This document shows, one piece after another, positions 56,409 to 64,000 of a stretch of DNA of 64,000 bases. Position 1 is the first letter of the stretch. Every line of letters begins with the position of its first letter. The DNA comes from Serendipita indica DSM 11827 (Eukaryota > Basidiomycota > Agaricomycetes > Sebacinales > Serendipitaceae), in NCBI GenBank assembly GCA_910890315.1, contig CAJVGD010000042.1:1488001-1552000 (forward strand). The letters are read 5' to 3'. Under the pieces are notes generated by a model. The model was given only the letters and a program-made list of their open reading frames with translations. It searched no databases and was not told the DNA's origin. Both the position numbers and the translations under genes were made by a program.

Positions 56409-58648
56409 ATGGAAATTAATATGAATCGACGTCTAGAAGCGCTAGAGGAGAGGAAACTCGCTGTACTCGAACGTCTCGCAGACTCTGTGGATTATTCCAA
56501 GGACTTTGGAGCAATTGACACTGATCTGCGCGAGGCATACACATTATGCGTAGATGAGTACAATCAAGTTCTCAAGATCAAACAAAATTGTCTGAAGATG
56601 TCGCATGCGAACTATGGATAATGATCATCAAGGAGGTGGCATGCACTACGGCATGTCATAATTTCTACGGCAAGTTACTTCATGGACATTAGTGAGTCAG
56701 GATGGGCCGATATTATACCCCAGATTTCATCCCTCTGGACCACTATCTCACCCTACTGTACGAGAATTCAGAGAATGCGGAGGCTCTTGTAGCCACGGCA
56801 CTAGAGCTTTCCAAACCTCTTCCCATTATGATTCAATATATGTCAGAAGTCGCAATCACTCCCTTCAAACATATACTCCACCATGCCCACCGCATCAAAA
56901 AAGTATAATCTTACTGGTATGATCCAAAGTTTGATCCCTTTCTCGGGTGCAAATACTTGACTTCGCTCGAGTCGATGCGCCTTTCTGGGCCTAATCTTGT
57001 CGACCTCTTGACGGCCATTTCTCACTATCTTAAAATTGTCATTCCCGACGTAATATCACAGCTATTTCAGAGCTATTTTACAGTAGCTGTAGAGAATTAT
57101 CGTCTTGTAGAGCTCCGGCTCGGAATTTCCGTCGAATTACTAAAGTATCTCGAACTCTCCCGTTCGTGCGTACAGTCGACATTGTGGATTCAAATGCAAC
57201 ACCACCCGTTCTCCAACAACTGGATGAATACGTGACTCGATAGCGGGAAGCCTTGCCTCTGCTTCCATGTACCAAGTTGAGCTTCCACCAGCCATCATGG
57301 AGTAGCTTGCAATATTTCGCGAGTCGCTGTTGACCAACTTTGACGACACTCAAGACCGATGTAGATGCAGCCAAGATTTTATCCCTCTTAGACTTGCTGG
57401 ACGACCTTCCATCCCTCGAGTCGCTCCATCTGAGCATTTATTGGGGCCGCGAACTTCAACTTGAGGCGCTCGAAGGTCGCGTCAAGGTTCCTCACCTCGC
57501 TCTTCGAGTCCTTTCCTTGGAATTCCACTTACTCGGAAGCGAACAACTTGTGGACATTACCCCGCTCGTAGCCTTGGTGTTTACGAAAACATCCAATCTT
57601 CGATCACCGCAGATGCACGGTCTTGGGAACAAGCTATTGATTCTGGACTCCTCAATCGTCTCGCTAGAATATGCAAAGTTGACCGGCTCATATATATGGA
57701 CATTCAATCTTGTCTTCTACAACCGCCTATGCTCAGTTATCTCTCTATTGACACCAACATGGGATCCTTTCTCGCTCTCCGTTGTCCCTCGGTGAAAGTG
57801 CTTACACTATCTATTGCGGTCAGTCCGGGCGCCAAGTTCAGCTCGCCTCGTTCACTCCATCTGAAGAATGAAGAGTGGGGATCGGTACAGACGCTGCATG
57901 TTTATCCACACCATAAACAGTTCTGTTTTCTATCCATGAGAATTCAACTAAGCCACTTCTATCATCTTCGGCTCAAAGATCACCGTTCCACGGCAAGTAT
58001 CTGCCACAGCTTGGTATTGAGGCCTGAAGATCTTCTTGTCTTGCAGGAATTATCCTTTGGGGTCTCAGAGTGGGATATATTTTTTATAATGCTTGAGCAA
58101 CGGTTGCTGGCTCGACCAAAGGGGGTATCAAGCATCGAGAAAATCGTGATTGAAGGTCATGTCCCAAGCTATCTTATGAAGCTTCTGGTTGCGATCTTGA
58201 AAGGATATATCTGCGAACGTCCGCCCAACCATGGATTATCGGTACAAGCAAATATGATTACCCTTCCGGACGCCGCTATGTGAGTAAATTATATTGAAAA
58301 GTAGCTTTTCTTCACACACGTCTTAGACCTGGATGCTTCAAGTGCCATCCACAGTTAGTTGAGTGCCAGCTTCCGATTAAACTAGCCACGCCGGAAAAAT
58401 GGGAAGCATTTAGACCAACGGAGCACTCGCAAGTTGAGTATCCGAAGAGTACAGACGAAATTCTGAGTACTTGGAAAGTCTGTCGCAAGGTTTTCGAAGG
58501 GCTACTCGAAGCGGACGAATGGGGACTCGGTCTACGCCGTCGCTCGTGCGAGAATCGGCAAGTTCAAGAGATTACCCGCCATATGCTGGTAAGGGTGCAA
58601 ACTCGAGCTGGTACTCTCAGCGGTGGCAGACATGCGTGTGGTCAGTAG
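56409..58648 (+). pseudogene. Decayed leucine-rich/F-box-like gene
   Basis: Coding-like pieces in order: MNRRLEALEERKLAVLERLA from 56424; YTPDFIPLDHYLTLLYENSE at 56710; GCKYLTSLESMRLSGPNLVD at 56950; LLDLLDDLPSLESLHLSIYW at 57380; RCPSVKVLTLSIAVSPGAKF at 57780; EDLLVLQELSFGVSEW at 58030. The leucine pattern resembles the C-terminal part of basidiomycete F-box proteins. An in-frame TAA at 56906 and frame changes near 57180 and 57700 have no convincing introns. The last exon (from about 58327) reads well and stops at 58646. Either this is a decayed gene or a gene with unusual introns. It converges on the G-alpha gene. Confidence 0.5.
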
Positions 58649-58739
58649 GCAGTCCCTTAAACCATGGGATACAAACATCTGTGATAGAGGGAATTTCTTG
58701 AAGCCTGAAATCTATATCACAAGTGGGAAATATGGAATA

Positions 58740-60635
58740 TCAAAGAAGAATGTTCGCGAGGTTGCCAGCAAGAACGGTCTCATTAACAGCCCTCATGACA
58801 TTGCGGATTAGATTGGTGTCCTAATTCAGTTAGAGAGCATAGAAGAGATACGAAGATATAAACCTCACTGTTGCCGTCGTGAAGCTGCATAAATGAATAA
58901 GTAATCCCACTTAGAGACATAAAGAAAGACGCACTGTGTGTATAATCTTCGCGGACCAGTGGCATCTGATCTCGCTGGAAGCTTCGGTCTGTTTGGTGCG
59001 CCGGCTGTATCCTGGAGAACCTGAACACCACGCTTATGTAGGTGCGCAAACCTCTCCTTGAAATATTTCTCTCCGTCAGCATAGGTCCCTTCATCGCCAG
59101 CGAAGTCCTTAGCGAGTGATTCTGTCGTCAGTATGCTCCTTGGATCGAGCTGACAAAACCCACTGGAAAGAAGCGCCGGATGTTCGAATGGGAAAACTTT
59201 TGTATGAATATATCTTCTTTATTCAAGAGCAGGATCTGTCCTTGGATTAGGAATAAGGAGCCCATGGAAGAGGAACTTCTTACGAGTGACGTCCGCTCAA
59301 ACCATGAGGAAGAGCAGATAGATTGCCAGACCGTCATTGCGTCTTGCATTTGATTCTGAGAGCGGTCAGCACCCTTGGGTAGGCCTTTGCCGGTCACACA
59401 GACCACCTGACGATCCTCCACCAGCGTTTGGTCGTATCCAGAGAGAGACACAAGGAAAATGATTGCTGTCACATCTTGGAAGCAGTGTATCCACTTTCTC
59501 CGCTCAGACCGCTGGCCACCTGAAAAGCAGGTCAGTACTGAGCAGCCACTCGCCCTGATGATCAATGACTCACCGACATCGATTACGGATATCGTTCTGT
59601 TGGAAAGAACGAACTGAGTTTCGGTGACTGTACAACTCTTATTAGCCAACGTCAGTTTCGCGATTTTGAGCACAACCTCCCAAAGTAGTTACTCTGGAGT
59701 GTAGGATGTCCTGTCAGAAATTTAAGGGATCCCGTCGAAGCTTTGAATGAAACCATCCGCTAACTTGTTCAGTAGGAGTGTAGCTGGTGTTGAACAGTCG
59801 AGGAAGACTGCCAAAGAAACTGGTCGCTGAGATGTGAGTAGAGTATTATCAGTTGTGTAAGGAGGCCTACTATGTCATACTGGGGTATAGTTAGGTATTG
59901 AAGAATATTAATTGAAGGCTTACTTGTCCGGCAGCGCAAACTGCTGTCCAATTCGAAACGCCTTCTGTACATCGACATCATTCCAAAGTCTCTGAAGAAC
60001 ATAGTAGCACCGAGAGGGATATGGATCTCCTGTAGAAATATCTCCAGCTGACTGAACCTCGTCGAAAAGTTGCTGCGGCGAGAATAACAGGGATGCCACA
60101 TAAGGATGAATCATCAAGAGTTGCAACGGATAAGGTAATTCTGGTAAATGGATCGTCTTGAACTCCAGCGTAACTCACCGTGATCTCGTCTGGACAATCG
60201 ACGTCAAACGCCTCATCTTCCATGATTTCTCGAATGAGCGTCATAGAACTGATCAAATTTGAGAAAATAATCCGTCGAAAACCTTCGATCTCTTCCGGAG
60301 TGAAGGGGATAGCGTTGATGACCCGGATTTGCTCCCAATGTCGGCACATATTCTTTAATTGCAGTGAGAGCTTACCTTGAGCATGGTACTTTTGCCGGAG
60401 TCGCCTGTTCCGAGCAAGAGCAGCTATGTTTGCAGGAAACCATCAGAATGACAACGGGGTACCCCATCGGAATCTACCTTTGAGTGGACCAGTTGCTCTC
60501 GTTTTGCCTGAATATTGTGTTACAGGTGCCCATTAAGACTGTTATTGCCTCATTTACCTCTCGCATGGCCCGTTCGGCTGCAGCATTCTGTTCATCTACA
60601 TTGCTCCTTGCAGTCAACGACAGACACGCCCCCAT
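58740..60635 (-). CDS. G-protein alpha subunit, copy 1
   Basis: A heterotrimeric G-alpha GTPase. The ATG at 60635 gives MGACLSLTARS, with Gly-2 and Cys-4 for myristoylation/palmitoylation. P-loop: LLLLGTGDSGKSTMLK. Then FTPEEIEGFRRIIFSNLI. Switch I: DILHSRVTTLG with the catalytic Arg. Switch II: [20 protein letters not shown] (the GG spans an intron). NKxD: NKEDIF. Near the end, FTTAT joins through an intron to DTNLIRNVMRAVNETVL and AGNLANILL, so the TCAT motif is TTAT. The stop is at 58740-58742. At least eight short introns. The C-terminus does not match classic fungal Gpa1-3 ends, so this is a divergent paralogue of the type expanded in Agaricomycetes. Confidence 0.9.
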
Positions 60636-61110
60636 AGGTTAGGAATGTCAAGGACTGCGAATGCGATGATAGAGGAGACAGGTCGAGGACAAGTTCAAAA
60701 GACCGAACATTCCGGGCGGCGTCCGCTTGCTCGTGTGGCGGACATGAAACCGCTGGCCGGTCCCCAAATTTAACCTTTTGGGCCTCACCAGCTACATAAC
60801 CCGAAGGAGGCGTCGTGAGCATCTTACAAATCTATAAGTGAGATCAATCTGGGTGTCACCAAAATTACAGTAAAGAGCAATAGCAGCAAAACGCAGTTGG
60901 GAAATGCACAGCTGGTGATGACTCTGGTATCATTTCGTACTCCCCTACCAGCTTTATAATCATGCCAAACTCGACTGGGACTAGTACCGCCCGGATCGAG
61001 TGACAGCAGTCCGTAACGTGAGAAAGGTCTAGCCGTTCTGAAGAGCTACTGCCAAATATTTGGAACGATGTCAGGTCCATTCCGAGGATGAGAGAGACCA
61101 CGGAAGCCAT
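60592..61110 (-). CDS. Small reading frame upstream of G-alpha copy 1
   Basis: I do not recognise it. MASVVSLILGMDLTSFQIFG starts at 61110. It contains HSIRAVLVPVEFGMIIKLVG and SPAVHFPTAFCCYCSLL. A short intron (about 60829-60866) could lead to MLTTPPSGYVAGEAQKVKFG and then LTFLTYGGVSVV with the stop at 60592. The last part overlaps the first 44 bp of the G-alpha coding region in another frame. A related frame sits upstream of the second G-alpha gene, which is why I list it. It may be a real gene or a conserved promoter region that looks open. Confidence 0.35.
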
Positions 61111-61418
61111 TTGTAGCGACCTAGACGATGAACAAAGTCTCAGTCGGGGCGAAAGGTAAGGTGAATCAGTATATTACATAACATGGACGATGAACGACGT
61201 CCGTATAGGTATAAGGTATCTGAATGAGGTAAATCCTGCACCTTCTTTCCTCCACTCCGTTTCGAGTGCTGACCTAACACGATCTTCACATCATAGAAAG
61301 ATTGAAAACGTTGGATAGTGAACAGTTAAATAGTGCAAGTCTTTGTCTAATGTTCGTAATGGGCGGAATCTCTCGACGCCTGAAGATTCATACAACAAAA
61401 TCGGGCGCGGGCGACCAT
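61111..61418. other. Spacer between the G-alpha genes
   Basis: It is the 3' flank of G-alpha copy 2. No other gene was seen. Confidence 0.5.
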
Positions 61419-63263
61419 TCAAATAAGGAGAATACTGGAGATGTTACCTCTGAGGATAATGTCGGCTAAAACAACCATGAATGTGTGGATCAGGTCGTCA
61501 TTCTAAGATTTCTTAGAGAAGATTAGGGTATACGAGGTGTAAGACTGACCATCGCTGTCGTGAACCTGCATGAACGAATGAGTGAGACTAGTTAGAGAGA
61601 GGCAGAAAGACGCACTGTGTGTATAGACCCCCTGTATCCCGTGGCACGTTCGGTCTGTTTGGTGCGCCAATAGTATTTTTCTGAATGCGACGAGTATGAA
61701 GATGGGTGAAACGTCTCTTGAAATATATCATCCCCTCGGCGTAACTCCATTCATCTCCATCAAAGTCCTAAGTGAGGGGCTCTTTGGTAGGTAATTTGGG
61801 ACCAAAACGGCGGAGCGTACCGGAAAAGCGCGCCGAATGCTAGAATGGGCACACTTTTGCACAAAGATATCTACTTTGTTCAATAGCAGGACCTCTCCTG
61901 GGTTGAGCGATGAGACATCACGAAGAACCATTCCTCACAAATGATGTCCCCGTAAACCACGGAGACAAGCATATAGACGACCAAACTTGCATCGCTTCAC
62001 GCATTTCATTCTAAAATGATTAGCGCCTTCTGGAATAACCGAGGTGTGCACTCATACCACCTGACGATCCTCCGCTAGCACTTGGTCATATCCTGAGAGA
62101 GATACGACAAAAAGGACCGCCGTGACATCTTGGAAACAATGTATCCATCTTCTCCGCTCAGATTGCTGGCCGCCTCGGGAGCACATCAGTTCAAGGATCA
62201 CAAGCTCTGTTAATGATGATGGCTCACCAACGTCAATGATGGACATCTTTGCAGTGCGAAAGGAAAGCTGGGTTTCGGTGACTATGCAAGTCTAATGAGC
62301 TAATGTTGGTTTCGGGAGTGAGAACACAACCTCCCGAAGTTGTTAATCTCGAGTGCAGGATGTCCTACCAGGAATATAAGGGGATCAACTGAGACTAGGA
62401 ATAACTACTGACCTGTTTGGTGGGAGTGTAGCTGGCGTTGAACAACCGAGGAAGATTGCTAAAGAAGCTGGTCATTGGGGTGAGAGGGTGTCCATCTCAC
62501 TTTATATAGGCCTACTATCTCATGCTGGAGTATGTGAGATATTGACCAACGATCGTTGGGGACTAACTTGTCCAGCAATGCAAATTGGTATCCAATTCGA
62601 AGCGCCTTTTGCACCTCCGAATCATTCCAAAGCCTCTGAAGAACAGAGAAGTACCGAGAAGGATAGGGATCTCCTTCAGAGACATTTCCGGCCAACTGAA
62701 CCTCGTCGAAAAGTTGCTGTGTCAAAGATGACGATTTGAATCCGCAATCCATGCAGAGTTCGTGAAAATATAAATGAGACATCTCGGGGCAAAGACGCCC
62801 ACTCACTGTAATATCCTCTGGGCAGTCGAGGTCGAACGCCTCGTCTTCCATAATTTCCCGAATCAGCATCATACAGTCGATCATGTTCGAGAAAATGATC
62901 TGCCGAAAGGCTTCAACCTCTTTCGGAGTGAAGGGCGCAGTGTTGCTATTAACACGCATTTGCTGTCATATATCGGCGTGTATTTCTTCATTATACTTGG
63001 AGCTCACCCTGAGAATGGTGCTTTTGCCGGAGCCCCTAGTTCCAAGTAAGAGAAACTATATTGCGGAGCACAATCAGAGTAATAAAGGAGATACCCAGTT
63101 GGAGCCCACCTTCGAGTGTGTCATTTGCTCTTGTTTCGCCTGAGTGGTGTGTCATATAGACTCTTCAATACTGCTGTTGACTCACTTCTTGCATGATCTG
63201 CTCGGCTAGCGCGTTTTGCTCGTCTACATAACTCCTTGTTTCCAAAGACTGACAAGCCCCCAT
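61419..63263 (-). CDS. G-protein alpha subunit, copy 2 (divergent)
   Basis: Paralogue of copy 1. The ATG at 63263 gives [12 protein letters not shown]-loop: [14 protein letters not shown], where the usual acidic residue (GESGKST) is Gly. Then [18 protein letters not shown]. Switch [12 protein letters not shown] with the Arg kept. Switch [22 protein letters not shown]. NKxD: NKVDIF. At the end, FTTAM joins through an intron to [20 protein letters not shown] and ISSILLI. The TCAT motif thus reads TTAM and the following DT is lost, so guanine binding may be weaker. The stop is at 61419-61421. Exon positions match copy 1 and all frames are kept, so it is probably expressed and under selection rather than dead. 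Confidence 0.85.
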
Positions 63264-64000
63264 ATTTAAGGAATGACAAGGCCGTGATAATCAGAAGGGG
63301 CAAATCGAGGTTGGAGTTCAAGGCTGGAGGGATGCCGAACATCTCGGGTGACTTCCATCGTAGCGGCTATGAAGCGTCGCAAAGGTTGGCATGTTGGGCC
63401 TATCTCGCGAGTCGTTTGTTACATAACCGGAAAGTGTCCTCATTAGCGTCATTCAAAGTTGGAGACTGTATCAATCGACGTGTATTGCCCTCCATCACGC
63501 CGCTTTGGTGGCAGTATTAATGGAGCACACCAATGCTAGTACATAGATTGGGATGTCTTTTGAAGCTGTATCGCATTCCTCTACCGAGACTGCCAAGCTT
63601 ACTGGAGTCTGCTTGACTAGTGCAGGTACAGGTCGGGCGGTTTCGGACTCTGTGGCATCCATGATCCTGGTTTGACATAAGAAAGGCATGGTCGTTACTG
63701 GAATATGTCTTTCAACGTTCGGAACAACGTCAGGTCTATCCTCAGGACAAAGTGATCGCAGTCGAGAATGAGAGGTTGGTCGTAGCTGCCACTATTCACC
63801 TCATCTCGAGGATAGGTCATGGTCACCTAATGTAGACTAAACTATACATGTACACTAAGATGGATCTCCGTGGTCTCAATGAGTAGCGGAGAGTCTGCGC
63901 ACCTACACGATCGCGCTGAGTGCGAGATTGTTTCGTAGAATGATGTCGTTGACAGACCCTAGGACATTTCTGACAACGTTTGTGTCCTAATATGGGGTCA
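63264..64000 (-). other. Upstream region of G-alpha copy 2 with related small frame
   Basis: The minus strand has a frame MDATESETARPVPALVKQTP (start 63662) followed by SVEECDTASKDIPIYVLALV, which aligns with the small frame upstream of copy 1 (RAVLVPV, SSPAVHFPTAF). Nearby, LRIDLTLFRTL (63720-63770) resembles LGMDLTSFQIF. Close to the G-alpha start, [13 protein letters not shown] resembles LTFLTYGGVSVV. The pieces are in different frames here. It is probably a homologous, partly decayed or intron-containing copy. Confidence 0.4.

Overview
The window is nuclear DNA from a filamentous basidiomycete, most likely an Agaricomycete. Genes are dense and carry many 45-65 nt GT-AG introns. Lineage-typical families are present: secreted WSC proteins, an AA9 polysaccharide monooxygenase, DUF6533 seven-helix membrane proteins, duplicated G-alpha subunits, F-box proteins and a scramblase. 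A Rhizoctonia/Ceratobasidium-like source is plausible but cannot be proven here. I found no rRNA, convincing tRNA, CRISPR array or transposon.

Layout. 1-12 kb: the 3' part of a vacuolar M28 protease (PFF1), an NAA50-type acetyltransferase, cyclin H (CCL1), two F-box proteins and a single-pass membrane protein. 12-21 kb: a gene-poor stretch with a small secreted/membrane protein, an AA9 LPMO, a scramblase (AIM25-like) and TMA7. 21-26.4 kb: a Cys-rich type I membrane protein followed by two tandem WSC-domain genes. 26.6-35 kb: housekeeping genes, including the RAD51 paralogue RAD57/XRCC3, phosphoglucomutase and poly(ADP-ribose) glycohydrolase (PARG); two gene pairs here are divergent with short shared promoters. 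35-39 kb: a gene-poor stretch plus a polyglutamine GNAT protein.

39-51.6 kb is the most unusual part. It is a tandem array of four DUF6533 seven-helix proteins plus one truncated copy. It is interleaved with two copies of a tiny protein that carries an N-myristoylation-like start. A unit of about 3.57 kb was duplicated head to tail, and a 366-nt stretch of the first two receptor genes is almost identical, introns included, which suggests gene conversion. All four receptors share an intron architecture with a GC-AG intron and an apparent 2-nucleotide micro-exon, and all share a WPIVTFGGSG motif just after the last helix.

51.7-64 kb: an acyl-CoA ligase (4-coumarate-CoA-ligase-like), a coiled-coil/RGG protein with a caprin-like layout, a decayed leucine-rich/F-box-like gene, and two tandem G-alpha genes. 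Each G-alpha gene is preceded by a related small reading frame. The receptor array lies within 12 kb of the duplicated G-alpha pair. A functional link is a hypothesis, not something the sequence proves.
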